Below are positions 6,560-15,068 of a stretch of 64,000 nucleotides of DNA, piece after piece. The stretch is from CADEDH01 sp039029735 (lineage in GTDB: Bacteria; Actinomycetota; Acidimicrobiia; Acidimicrobiales; SZUA-35), in contig JBCCFL010000026.1 of assembly GCA_039029735.1 (NCBI GenBank), forward strand, positions 17,597 through 81,596. The letters run 5' to 3'. The notes beneath the pieces are model-generated. The model ran no database searches and was not told the origin of the DNA. It saw only the letters and a program-made list of their open reading frames with translations. The position numbers were made by a program, and so were the translations under genes. Position 1 is the first letter of the stretch. The number at the start of each line of letters is the position of its first letter.

Positions 6560-7834
6560 TTATCCCTTCCTCACTCGGACGGTACGGGTCGAGCGCACGT
6601 CAAGGGCCATTTCGTCGGTCTTCTCCACCGTTCTCTTGAGTCGAACGGTACCTGATGCAGGATCGTCCACGTCGACGACCTTTTGCAAGAGCCGGATCGT
6701 GTCCACGTGTCCGGCCTCGTGGGCCAGCTGTACGGCTCGCCCGAGCTTCTTCGTTGCGTCGTCGCTGTCACCGCGGTCCCGAGCCGCCAGACCCTCGGCG
6801 ATCGCGTCGGCCAACTCGGCCTGACCGGTGTAGTGGGCCACCTCGGCGTTGATGCGGGTGGAGAGCGCCTCGTCGTCGGTCCAGACCGCCCGCACGAGCG
6901 CCGCCGGCTGGTCGACGTCGTCGATCACCAGCATCACACGCGCTGCCAGCCGTTCGTCACCAACACCGCCGACCGGCACCTTCACCCTCACGTGGTAGTC
7001 GCGCTCCTCGCCGGCCGACCACGCGCCGAGCGGATAGTCCCTGGTCAGGGCGTTCACGGGGCGGGCAGTGCCGGTGAGGTCCTCGAGCGTTGGGGCCACC
7101 TGCTTGACGAAGCCGATCTCGGCTCCCTTCGGGCTCCACAGCCGCAGCTGCACCGACCGCACGCTGCGGCCCATCGCGGCCGCAGTCAGCGACGTGAACT
7201 CCTCGGCCATGTCTTCGGGGCGGGGGATGATGTCGACGGTGCCGAGCAAGGCCGAGGCCACCCGCCGCAGTTCGTCGATGTTCCAGTCAGCGCCGAGGCC
7301 TCGGGCATCGCATTGGAACAGCCCGACGCACCCCGCGATGGCCCGATCCAGAACGGACCGCTCCTCGTGCTGGTTCTTGCCGTCGGTAAGCAAGATCGCA
7401 TGGGCGATGGCGCCCGGCTTGAGATTGGCGAGGTACGCCGCCGCCTGCAACCAGGTACCAATGGCCGTTCCACCGGACGCCTCGATGCGGTCGACCCGCC
7501 CCTTCGCCGCCGATCGGGTGGCCTCGTCGGCCACGGCAAGGCCCTCGTCGGGATAGATCATGTACGCCGACGAGTGGCCTCCCACCACCGCAAATGACAC
7601 CCCATCGGCAATGGTGTCGATCGCGGCGCTGGTGGCGCTCCTGGCCGCTCGGATCTTGCGGCCGCCCTCCTCGTTCATGGAGCCCGAGGTGTCGAGCACG
7701 ATCAGCTGCACCATGTCGGCGCCGCCGGTGCCGTCGGTGTCGACGTCGGAACGAACGGTGACCACCGCGTCCACGACCTCGGCTCCGGCAGGGAGGTATT
7801 CGTTCTGGAAGACCTCGGCGACGAAGTCGGTCAT
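6560..7834 (-). CDS. von Willebrand factor A domain protein
   Basis: 424 residues. The MIDAS metal site reads D48-T-S50-G-S52, with the second Thr in SGGTAIGTW and the Asp of LLTDGKN. The vWA fold covers roughly 40-230, then a beta-rich region (about 235-330) and a helical C-terminus. No signal peptide or membrane segment, so it is cytoplasmic. Such proteins usually scaffold partners through Mg-dependent binding. The start was moved from the longest ORF to ATG 7834, which has AGGAG at the right distance and overlaps the PP2C stop (ATGA). Set between phosphatase and FHA genes, it is probably a part of the same phospho-signalling complex. Confidence 0.85.
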   Translation of the reverse strand: MTDFVAEVFQNEYLPAGAEVVDAVVTVRSDVDTDGTGGADMVQLIVLDTSGSMNEEGGRKIRAARSATSAAIDTIADGVSFAVVGGHSSAYMIYPDEGLAVADEATRSAAKGRVDRIEASGGTAIGTWLQAAAYLANLKPGAIAHAILLTDGKNQHEERSVLDRAIAGCVGLFQCDARGLGADWNIDELRRVASALLGTVDIIPRPEDMAEEFTSLTAAAMGRSVRSVQLRLWSPKGAEIGFVKQVAPTLEDLTGTARPVNALTRDYPLGAWSAGEERDYHVRVKVPVGGVGDERLAARVMLVIDDVDQPAALVRAVWTDDEALSTRINAEVAHYTGQAELADAIAEGLAARDRGDSDDATKKLGRAVQLAHEAGHVDTIRLLQKVVDVDDPASGTVRLKRTVEKTDEMALDVRSTRTVRVRKG

Positions 7835-8766
7835 GGGTTGCTCCTGTCTGCGAGCTCGTCGGGGCCGACGGCCCCCCTGCTGTCCGATGCCGCCGTCGCC
7901 CACAGCGCCACCGAGATGTTGTCATGTCCGCCCCCGTCGAGGGCCAGCTGGACGAGGCCCTCGCCGAGCCCGTCGAGCGGAGCCGTCGGCCCGCCCAGAC
8001 CCCGCACGGCGGCCGCCATGTCACCCGCTTCGGGGGCGTAGCGCCAGAGGCCATCGCTGCACACCACGAGCAGGCCGTCGTCGGTGACCAGCCGGTGCCG
8101 AACCTCGGCCGGCTGCCCGTCACCGTCGGCCCCGATCCATCGCACGAGCCGTCCGCCGAGCTCGTGGTCCTCGGTGAGCAGCACTGCGCCGTTGCGCCCG
8201 AGCCAGTAGGCCCGGCTGTCGCCGAGCCAGGCCACCATCACGTGGTGGCCCTCTGCTGTGGGATGCGCCACAGCCACGACCAGCGTCGATGACGCCACAG
8301 CCGACGACATCGCCGAACTCTGGGCGGCGACCACGGCCTTGTTCAACGCCTTGTCGATGGCCTCGGCATCGGGCTCGTTCACACCGAGCAGCTGGGCCAC
8401 CAGTTCATCGCGAGCTGCGTTGGCTGCTGCTTCGGACACCACGTCGGAGCCTGGGGTCGACGACACACCGTCGCACACCACGAGCGCCGCTCCCCCGGCC
8501 CCCACGTCGGCCACGGCAACAGCATCCTCGTTGTGATGATGGCGCAGGCCTCGGTCCGACACCGCCGCCACCGAGCCGACGGCCACCACCACGTGATCGC
8601 GGGGAACGGGCTGCTTGTACCCGCAGGACAGGCAGTACCCGTCCTCGATGTTGGCGAGCCCGCACGCCACACATACCGCATCGGGGCGCACGGTGAGGTC
8701 GGTGCCGCACGCCTCACACCAGCGGGCGCCGTCAGGATTGGGCTCGCCGCAGCTCGGGCACCTCAT
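7831..8766 (-). CDS. PP2C-type Ser/Thr protein phosphatase with two zinc ribbons
   Basis: 311 residues. Two Cys4 ribbons come first (C3/C6/C17/C20 and C32/C35/C45/C48). A complete PP2C domain follows: E80-D81 in HHNEDAV, D99-G100 in VCDGVSS, GDSRAY, CSDGLW and GGHDNISV, which hold the Mn/Mg ions. It removes phosphate from Ser/Thr and is the natural opponent of the PknG kinase encoded upstream. No membrane span, unlike the mycobacterial PstP type, so cytosolic. The start codon overlaps the stop of a 25-codon ORF (ATGA), and the stop overlaps the vWA start, so translation is coupled through this run. Confidence 0.9.
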   Translation of the reverse strand: MRCPSCGEPNPDGARWCEACGTDLTVRPDAVCVACGLANIEDGYCLSCGYKQPVPRDHVVVAVGSVAAVSDRGLRHHHNEDAVAVADVGAGGAALVVCDGVSSTPGSDVVSEAAANAARDELVAQLLGVNEPDAEAIDKALNKAVVAAQSSAMSSAVASSTLVVAVAHPTAEGHHVMVAWLGDSRAYWLGRNGAVLLTEDHELGGRLVRWIGADGDGQPAEVRHRLVTDDGLLVVCSDGLWRYAPEAGDMAAAVRGLGGPTAPLDGLGEGLVQLALDGGGHDNISVALWATAASDSRGAVGPDELADRSNP

Positions 8767-8840
8767 CTCGCGGCCTGTCCCAAACCCTCGGCGTCTCCCA
8801 TCATGAGCGCGTCCCTCATCAACGCTTCATTGATCGACAC
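8763..8840 (-). CDS. 25-codon leaderless small ORF coupled to the PP2C gene
   Basis: GTG 8840 opens a 25-residue frame beginning SINEALMRDALMM and ending GLGQAAR, whose TGA overlaps the PP2C start (ATGA). A TACCCT hexamer lies on the same strand 6 nt before the GTG, giving the layout of a leaderless promoter. The peptide is a short amphipathic helix. It may be only a translational lead-in for the phosphatase gene, or a real micropeptide. Confidence 0.4.
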   Translation of the reverse strand: MSINEALMRDALMMGDAEGLGQAAR

Positions 8841-8846
8841 ATCAAC

Positions 8847-8852
8847 AGGGTA
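8847..8852 (-). promoter_or_regulatory. Internal -10 element before the PP2C-vWA-FHA genes
   Basis: On the minus strand the hexamer reads TACCCT, fitting TAnnnT, just downstream of the PknG stop (8858) and 6 nt before GTG 8840. It would let phosphatase, vWA and FHA genes be transcribed apart from the kinase. No clear -35 is visible. Confidence 0.4.
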
Positions 8853-8857
8853 CGGGC

Positions 8858-11383
8858 TCACAGAAGGGTGCGGGGCCGCACGGCATTGGCCCTGTCGACC
8901 AGCCGAATCCGCTCGTCGGGGTCGTCGGTGAGCCGGGCCATCAGCCGGTAGGTCTCTTCCAACCCCTCGCGGAGCGAGCCCTCGTTCAGCTGCCGCCCGA
9001 GCACCACCTGACCCTGCGGCTGGAACGTGCCGGCGGTCAGGCCGGCGAGCGCTCGGTTGTATACCTCGGCCGACAACGCCGCCCGCTCACTTGCATCGAG
9101 TTGCAGGCGCTCGATCGTGGTGGAGGCGGCGGCCAGTTGCTCCATCGACGGCCCGCCGCTCTCGGTGCCGGCCACCAGCGTGCGGGCCATCGCCACCTGG
9201 GCGTCGTAGTGGGCAGCCGAACTGGCCGGCACCTGGCTCAGGGCGTCGACGGCGCCCGGCACGTCTCGGTCGTGGCGCTCACACCGGGCCAGGCCGAACG
9301 CCGCCGACACGTAGCCGACGTCGGCCCCCATCACGAGGCGGTATAACTCCTCGGCCCTCGGATACTGCCCGGCCATCTCGGCGGCGAGTGCCACGGCCAG
9401 CTTGGGCGCAGTCTCGCCCGGGAGTTCGGTCCACACCCGGCTGAACAGTTCCGCCGCCTCAGCCGCCCGGTCGGCGTGCCCAGCTGATGCCGACGACAGG
9501 CGGTGGAGGCCCCGATACCAGGGCACGCGCCACTCCCATGGGTTCTGCTCCTCCACCTCGGCGAGTACGGCCGATGGGTCGTCACCGAGCTCGACCTGGA
9601 GGCGGGCCTGATAGAGGGCGACCTCGATCGAATCGGGATACCGGTCGTCGGCGATGGCCCGCTCCAGCACCTGATGGGCCCGGTAGGCGTCCAGTTCGTC
9701 GAGCTCGGCCAGAAACGGAGCCGCTGGATCGTCCGCGGCGACCCGGGCCGGGGGAAGCACCCGATGATCGGGCGCAGTCACGTCGTACTCCTCGGCCGAC
9801 GCCACCAGAAGGCCCGGAAGGCGATCCCCCTCGAACACCGTGGAGCTGTAGGCCCGCGGACGATCTTCGGACACCGCCACCATCTCACGCAGCACACCGG
9901 TGAGCTGCTCGGCCATCTCTGCTGCGCTCTGGAAGCGGTCATCGCGGTGGTGGGCGCACGCCCTGAGCAAGAAGCGGTGCAACGACTCCCACTGGGCGAA
10001 CAGTGGCTCGTCCACCCGGTCGGGCAGTGTGTAGAGGTACGGCCCGTCGTGGAACACGAAGCGCAGCATCAGTACGGCCAGCGTGCGGCCAACGGTGAAG
10101 AGATCAGAGGCCACCGACGGGCCCTCACTCGCCACCTCGGGCGCCTGGAACCCCTGGGTGCCGAAGATGGCAGCCTGGTGATCGTCGATCTGCATCACCG
10201 CGCCGACGTCGATCAGCTTCACGTCGGCCGCCACCGCCATGATGTTGGCCGGCTTGAGGTCGTTGTACACCAGGCCCAGGCCGTGCAGGTAGCCGAAGGC
10301 AGGCAGGATGCCGAGCACATAGGCGATCGCCTCGGCCGGAGGCAACGGATCGGGCACACCGCCATTCGCCTCCCGGCGCCCCTTGAGCTTCGAGTTGAGC
10401 GACTCGCCGCCAACCATCTCCATCACGATGTAGCCGGAGCCCCGGTGGGTGACGAAGTTGTAGATGTTCACGATGTTGGCGTGCTCGATCCGGGCCAGGA
10501 ACTGCCGCTCGGCGACCGCAGCGATGATGGCATCGGGATCCGACTCGTTGAGCAGACCCTTCAGCACCACCCACCGGTCCGACACGGCCTTGTCTCGCCC
10601 GAGGTAGATCCAGCCCATTCCGCCGTGGGCGAGAGGCCCGAGGATCTCGTACTGGCCGGCTACCAGCTCGCCTGCTCGCAGACCCGGCTCGTTGGTCACG
10701 AAGTCGAACGGGTGACGACAGTTCCCGCAGAACCCCTTCACGCGACCGGGCTGGCCGTCGATCGACTGCCCGACCGGGCTGCCACAGCTCGTGCAGTGGC
10801 GATCTTCCTCTGGCACCTCGCCGAGCACGGAGGCGATCTTCGCCTCGCTCATCACCGCCTGGGCGGGATCACCGACGGGCGTCGGCGCCACCTGGACCAG
10901 CCCGCGTCCGATGCCGGATCGATTCGTGGTGCCAGCAGAGGTGAGCGTGCGCCGGCTCGGCGCCATCGAGGTGCCAGCGGCAGTCACACGGGCCGACACG
11001 TCGGGCGGTGTTGGAGCAGCGATACTCGGGCGGTGACCACCGGTACCGAGACCGCCGGTCGATCCCGGTGCCCCTCCGGATCCGGCGGCGGCCGGAACCG
11101 GGGTGGCGGGCACGGCACGCATCCCGCACGTGTCGCAGTAGCCGTCCTCGGCAATCGTGCCGCCGCAGTTGAGCTGGGGGCACGCCGAGCCCGGACCAAC
11201 CGGAGCAACGAGAGCCCGCTCGGCGGGAGCCGGCGCCGGGGTGGTCGGCTGCGTGCCGGCGGCGCCATTGGTTCCACCACCCGGCGTCGAAGCGCTGACC
11301 TGCTGCCTGAGCCCGCACGTGTCGCAGTACCCGTCGGCGTCGATGGTGCCGCCGCAGCCAGGCTGGGTGCAGATGAGAGTCAT
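8858..11383 (-). CDS. pknG: PknG-type Ser/Thr protein kinase with zinc ribbons and TPR-like tail
   Basis: 841 residues. Three Cys4 sites precede the kinase: C5/C10/C20/C23, C68/C73/C83/C86 and the rubredoxin-like C197/C200/C219/C222. The kinase (about 243-510) has the glycine loop AHGGMGWIYLG, K275, the PknG-specific catalytic loop YNDLKPANIM (D375; no HRD) and DVGA with D392. A Trp- and Ala-rich TPR-like helical region fills 550-841. This order (ribbon, kinase, TPR, soluble) is that of mycobacterial/corynebacterial PknG, which controls central carbon-nitrogen metabolism through FHA proteins. ATG 11383 overlaps the upstream stop. Divergent glnX-like and SBP genes complete the known neighbourhood. 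Confidence 0.92.
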   Translation of the reverse strand: MTLICTQPGCGGTIDADGYCDTCGLRQQVSASTPGGGTNGAAGTQPTTPAPAPAERALVAPVGPGSACPQLNCGGTIAEDGYCDTCGMRAVPATPVPAAAGSGGAPGSTGGLGTGGHRPSIAAPTPPDVSARVTAAGTSMAPSRRTLTSAGTTNRSGIGRGLVQVAPTPVGDPAQAVMSEAKIASVLGEVPEEDRHCTSCGSPVGQSIDGQPGRVKGFCGNCRHPFDFVTNEPGLRAGELVAGQYEILGPLAHGGMGWIYLGRDKAVSDRWVVLKGLLNESDPDAIIAAVAERQFLARIEHANIVNIYNFVTHRGSGYIVMEMVGGESLNSKLKGRREANGGVPDPLPPAEAIAYVLGILPAFGYLHGLGLVYNDLKPANIMAVAADVKLIDVGAVMQIDDHQAAIFGTQGFQAPEVASEGPSVASDLFTVGRTLAVLMLRFVFHDGPYLYTLPDRVDEPLFAQWESLHRFLLRACAHHRDDRFQSAAEMAEQLTGVLREMVAVSEDRPRAYSSTVFEGDRLPGLLVASAEEYDVTAPDHRVLPPARVAADDPAAPFLAELDELDAYRAHQVLERAIADDRYPDSIEVALYQARLQVELGDDPSAVLAEVEEQNPWEWRVPWYRGLHRLSSASAGHADRAAEAAELFSRVWTELPGETAPKLAVALAAEMAGQYPRAEELYRLVMGADVGYVSAAFGLARCERHDRDVPGAVDALSQVPASSAAHYDAQVAMARTLVAGTESGGPSMEQLAAASTTIERLQLDASERAALSAEVYNRALAGLTAGTFQPQGQVVLGRQLNEGSLREGLEETYRLMARLTDDPDERIRLVDRANAVRPRTLL

Positions 11384-12555
11384 GAGCGCAGGCTCCTTGC
11401 CAGGTCGTCGATGGCCGCCGCCGCATCGGAGAGATCAGATGGTGCCGTGTACAGCGCACGACGGGCGCGTGCGACGACGTCGGTGAGTTCCGCGTCTTCG
11501 GCCCGGCCGACCGCGGCGACCTTCGCCTGGTAGGCCTTCAGGCGGCCCCGCAGTTCGTCGCGGTGCTCCAGCCCGGACCGGTTCAGCTCGAGCGCCCTCC
11601 GGAGCTGACGGTCCATGTCGGCCGCGGCGTCGAGCCAGCGGTCGAGCCGCCCGCGCTGGTGGTGCCAGGCTCCCGTGGAGCCATCGAACAGCTCGTCGAG
11701 CTGCTCGACCAGCCCACCCGGCGCATCGAAGATCGCATCGGATGGCACCTGCACCAGATCGGGGCGGGATCCGGGCACGAGTTTGGTTTCGGCCTCGATC
11801 GCCGCCGCCTCGGCCTGCGCTCGCAGCGACCGGAGCGCGGCGAGTCGGGCCTCAGTGCCAGCCATGTCGGCATCGAGGTTGTTGCGGCTCTGACGCATCG
11901 ACGCCACCTGGAGGGCCGCAGCCTCCACCGCAGCCTCGAGTGTGGTGCCAGCGTCGTCATCGATCGCAAGCGGGTCGGCGGTGAGCGCCGCCGTGAGGGC
12001 GTCGGCCTGAGCCCGGGCTCGACCGATCAACGGCTCGGGCACGCCGAGATCGGCCACGTCGCGCTCGAGCCGTCCGATGGTGGTGCGGGCTGCCTCGAGG
12101 CGGGGCAACTCGCGTTGCCACCGGCGATCGACGTCGGCCACCACCGTCTGCACCCGGTCGAGCCAGTTCCTGACGTCGCTCACCGCATCAGCAATCGTGC
12201 GAGCCGAACCCCCCGGCTCGGCGAGCTCCGGCCTGGGCCGATCGAGCGCAGCGGAAACCATCGGCGCCTGGTGCTGACCGGGCGGTGCCCCCGGCACGAT
12301 GCCGAGGGCCTGGTCGAGATCGGCGAGTGCTCCGTCCACCGCATGGACGGTGCCCCATACGTCAGCGGGACGGTCGCCCCCGAGCTCGGCGAGCGTGACC
12401 GGCCCGAGCGAGGGATCGGTGGTCATCAGGTACGACGGCGAGGCCTCGACTCCGACGAGCTCCGCCTTGATCGCCGCAAGGAGCCGACGAATCTGGCTGA
12501 GCGCAGCCAAAGGCCCCGGAGGCGGGGGGATCGGGGTGCGCGCTCGGTTGGCCAC
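11380..12555 (-). CDS. Coiled-coil protein of the PknG operon
   Basis: 391 residues, almost wholly helical, with long Ala/Leu/Glu/Arg/Gln heptad-like stretches (about 110-260 and 300-391) and no cysteine ribbon, signal peptide or span. I recognise no family. Position as first gene of the run, overlapping pknG by 4 nt, suggests a scaffold or adaptor for the kinase. The longest frame reaches 12843 but enters the divergent membrane gene. GTG 12555 is preferred because TAGACT (read on the minus strand, 12569-12564) lies 8 nt upstream, giving a leaderless start. Confidence 0.7.
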   Translation of the reverse strand: MANRARTPIPPPPGPLAALSQIRRLLAAIKAELVGVEASPSYLMTTDPSLGPVTLAELGGDRPADVWGTVHAVDGALADLDQALGIVPGAPPGQHQAPMVSAALDRPRPELAEPGGSARTIADAVSDVRNWLDRVQTVVADVDRRWQRELPRLEAARTTIGRLERDVADLGVPEPLIGRARAQADALTAALTADPLAIDDDAGTTLEAAVEAAALQVASMRQSRNNLDADMAGTEARLAALRSLRAQAEAAAIEAETKLVPGSRPDLVQVPSDAIFDAPGGLVEQLDELFDGSTGAWHHQRGRLDRWLDAAADMDRQLRRALELNRSGLEHRDELRGRLKAYQAKVAAVGRAEDAELTDVVARARRALYTAPSDLSDAAAAIDDLARSLRS

Positions 12556-12563
12556 CGCGCCGG

Positions 12564-12591
12564 AGTCTACCCAGCACAGGCCCACTAGTCT
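12564..12591. promoter_or_regulatory. Divergent promoter pair between the coiled-coil/pknG and glnX-like runs
   Basis: The 46-bp gap holds two TAnnnT hexamers: TAGACT on the minus strand (12569-12564, 8 nt before GTG 12555) and TAGTCT on the plus strand (12586-12591, 10 nt before ATG 12602). The two promoters are close enough to compete or to be controlled by one factor. The hexamers are read directly, but no -35 is convincing. Confidence 0.45.
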
Positions 12592-12601
12592 GAGCGACGG
12601 C

Positions 12602-13888
12602 ATGGTCACCACCCCGGCGCCCCCCATCGCACCCCCAGAGACTGCGGCGCCGTCTCGCGGTCGGTCGACCCCCGAGTGGTACCGGCTGATGATCACGGTG
12701 ACCCTCGCCGGGCTTGCGGCCTTCGCCGCGGTGGCCACCCTGTCGGGCTGGCTGGCGCGCCAGGGAGCCGGTCGGATCGAGACGAGCGTGGCCCCGTCGC
12801 TGGTGTCGGTGCAGCAGCTGTCGGCCAGCATCGCCGAGGCCAACGCCGGGGCGACAGCTGCGTTCCTGTCGCAGACTGCTGGTGAGGAAGACCGCAGCTC
12901 TCGCCTGCTCTACCTGGAGGCCCTGGAACGCGCATCGGCCCAGACCGAGACGCTGGCAGGGCTGGCCGGAACCGACGAAGCCTCCCATGACGACCTCCAG
13001 GCTCTGTCAGTGGCCCTCGGCGAGTATCGAGGTGACGTGGAGGCGGCCCGCACGGCCAACGCCCTCGGCGCCACCACGCCCGACGCCCGCCTCCGTGATG
13101 CCCTCGGTCGCAGTGAGGGAGAGATGGCCGAGAGCGTGGCCGCGGTCGCCGCCCAGAACCAACAGCGCTTCGACGACAACGAACAGGCCGGTCTGCTCTG
13201 GGGCATCGTCGCGGTGATCGGTGGTATCGCGCTCACTGCGTTCCTGTTGAATCTCCACGCCTCGGTCGCCCGCCGCAGCCGGCGTCGCCTGAACCTTGGC
13301 CTCACCGGAGCCGTCGTGCTCATGATCCTCACCACCGCCACCCTCGGCCTCGCCCTGGCCGCCCGCACCGTCAACCTCTCCAACGCCGAGAGCGGCGGCT
13401 ACGACGCCATCGTGGAAACCGCGGCGTTCCAGACCGATCTCTACACGGTGCAGACCCAGAACGGCCTCGATCTGCTGCAGGGCACCCAGGAGGCGTCCAC
13501 CACCACGAGCGATCTGCAGCGGCTCGGCGAGCAAGCCGATCTCATCGCCGCCAGCGCCGACTCCAACCGCGAGCAGGCCGTGGCCCAGCAGCTCGAAGCC
13601 CGCCGTCAGCGCTACGGCGATGCCCTGCTCGAGGTGAGCGCCAACGCCGAGGCGGGCCTCACCGGCGGCGCGATCGCGGCCTACCGCGACGACGGCCTCC
13701 AGGCCTTCAACGGCCTGAACACCACGCTGGAGACCGTGGTGGCCGAGAACCGAGAGCAGTTCATCGACGGGGTCGACGCCGCCGCTGCGGTCACCCGGTG
13801 GCTGCCCCTACTCAACATCGTGTTGCCTCTCGCGGCCGCCCTCAGTGCCGCGGTGGGCCTCCAGGCCCGGCTGCGGGAGTACAGCTGA
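12602..13888 (+). CDS. glnX: GlnX-like membrane sensor, four spans and two extracytoplasmic helical domains
   Basis: 428 residues. Hydrophobic spans at about 28-50, 197-219, 231-254 and 400-420. Two long helical loops (51-196 and 255-399) face outside and resemble four-helix-bundle sensor domains. There is no HAMP, kinase or methyl-accepting region. The same architecture and the same location beside pknG and a binding-protein gene define GlnX, which relays ligand binding by GlnH across the membrane to PknG in mycobacteria. The assignment rests on architecture and synteny, not on close sequence. The next gene overlaps by one base (TGATG). Confidence 0.7.
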   Translation: MVTTPAPPIAPPETAAPSRGRSTPEWYRLMITVTLAGLAAFAAVATLSGWLARQGAGRIETSVAPSLVSVQQLSASIAEANAGATAAFLSQTAGEEDRSSRLLYLEALERASAQTETLAGLAGTDEASHDDLQALSVALGEYRGDVEAARTANALGATTPDARLRDALGRSEGEMAESVAAVAAQNQQRFDDNEQAGLLWGIVAVIGGIALTAFLLNLHASVARRSRRRLNLGLTGAVVLMILTTATLGLALAARTVNLSNAESGGYDAIVETAAFQTDLYTVQTQNGLDLLQGTQEASTTTSDLQRLGEQADLIAASADSNREQAVAQQLEARRQRYGDALLEVSANAEAGLTGGAIAAYRDDGLQAFNGLNTTLETVVAENREQFIDGVDAAAAVTRWLPLLNIVLPLAAALSAAVGLQARLREYS

Positions 13889-15042
13889 TGGCCGGGCCCG
13901 TCACTGCCCCCGCCGGCGCTGCGTGGAGCCGCCGCACGTTCCTCGTGGCCGTCGGTGCCGCCGGCGTGAGTGCAGCCTGCGGGCTCGACCCCAATGCCGG
14001 ATCGGCGCAGGAGTACGACCTCGGGGGCACCACCCAGCTGACGATCCTCAACTGGCCGAGCTACATCGACCCCGACGGCGACGCCGGGCCGGGAACCATC
14101 TCGCGGGCGCAGACCGACCTCGGGCTCCAGATCACCTACCTGGATGAGTACACCGACAACTACGACGGCTACGACCTCGTGGTGGCCAACGCCCTGAACC
14201 AGCCGGTACCGGCCTACGACATCGTGATGCCGACGAACTGGCTGGCCGCCCAGATGATCGCCGCCAGCGACGTGGAACCACTCCCCCTCGAGCTGATCCC
14301 CAACCACGTCAACCTCGATCCGCAGTACATGACCAACACCTGGGACCGGGGCTCCCGGTTCCAGATGCCGTGGCAGGCCGGCATCACCGGCCTGGCCTAC
14401 AACCCGGCCCTCACCGAGCGCCCCATCACGAGCTTCGACGACCTGTTCGACCCGGCCCTCGCCGGCCGGGTGGGCATCATCGGCGAGATGCGTGAGGCCG
14501 TTGGCCTGGCGATGCTCGCCAACGGCGACGACCCCTCCCGCCCCACCGAGGCCGCCGCCGACGCCGCCCTGCAGCGGGTGATGGACGGTGTCGCGTCGGG
14601 CCAGATCGCCGCCATCACGTTCGAGGACTTCGCCGAGAAGCTCGAAACGGGTGAACTGGCCGCCGCCATGGCCTGGTCGGGCGACGCCTTCTCGCTGCTG
14701 CGCCGCCGGCCCGACATCGAGTTCGTCATCCCCGACCACGGAGCCATCCGCTGGTTCGACACGATGGTGATCCCCCGCAACTCGGCCAACGTCGCAGCCG
14801 CCGGAGCGTTCATGAACTACGTGTACGAGCCGGCGAACGGGGCCAGGATCACGGCGTCCGGCAACTACATCAGCCCGGTGATCGGCGTGCAGGACGAACT
14901 GCGGGCCACCGGCTTCTCGGAACTGGCCGACGACCCCGTGCTCTTCCCCGACGCCAGCACCCGCAATCGGCTCTTCACCTGGGGCGGTCTCGATCTCGAC
15001 TTCGAGACCACTCTGGACGACCGATTCAACTCGATGCTCTGA
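13888..15042 (+). CDS. Tat-exported lipoprotein, PotD/spermidine-putrescine-type solute-binding protein
   Basis: 384 residues. An N-terminal twin-arginine motif (SRRTFLVAVG) is followed by a lipobox-like VSAAC, so the protein is probably exported folded and lipid-anchored. The mature part has the type II binding-protein fold with PotD-like words: LTILNWPSYIDP near 52, DIVMPTNWLA, FQMPWQAGITGLAYN, and WSGDAF. No permease or ATPase gene is near, so transport is unlikely. Placed after the glnX-like gene, it occupies the GlnH position of the PknG sensor. Ligand by family would be a polyamine-like cation, in contrast to the amino acids bound by GlnH. That is inference. Confidence 0.85.
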   Translation: MAGPVTAPAGAAWSRRTFLVAVGAAGVSAACGLDPNAGSAQEYDLGGTTQLTILNWPSYIDPDGDAGPGTISRAQTDLGLQITYLDEYTDNYDGYDLVVANALNQPVPAYDIVMPTNWLAAQMIAASDVEPLPLELIPNHVNLDPQYMTNTWDRGSRFQMPWQAGITGLAYNPALTERPITSFDDLFDPALAGRVGIIGEMREAVGLAMLANGDDPSRPTEAAADAALQRVMDGVASGQIAAITFEDFAEKLETGELAAAMAWSGDAFSLLRRRPDIEFVIPDHGAIRWFDTMVIPRNSANVAAAGAFMNYVYEPANGARITASGNYISPVIGVQDELRATGFSELADDPVLFPDASTRNRLFTWGGLDLDFETTLDDRFNSML

Positions 15043-15068
15043 CCCCGTCGGGGCCCGACGGAGGCGTC

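Noticed and set aside
5164..6639. Arg/Ala/Gly-rich plus-strand frame with regular repeats, at first sight a repeat protein or CRISPR-like array
   Set aside because: The repeats are the codons of the Pro/Gln/Gly linker of the FHA gene read backwards; units are 15 bp with no spacers.
9503..11533. 676-codon open frame on the plus strand
   Set aside because: It is antisense to pknG, His/Arg/Gly-rich with no domain, and results from the GC bias of the opposite gene.
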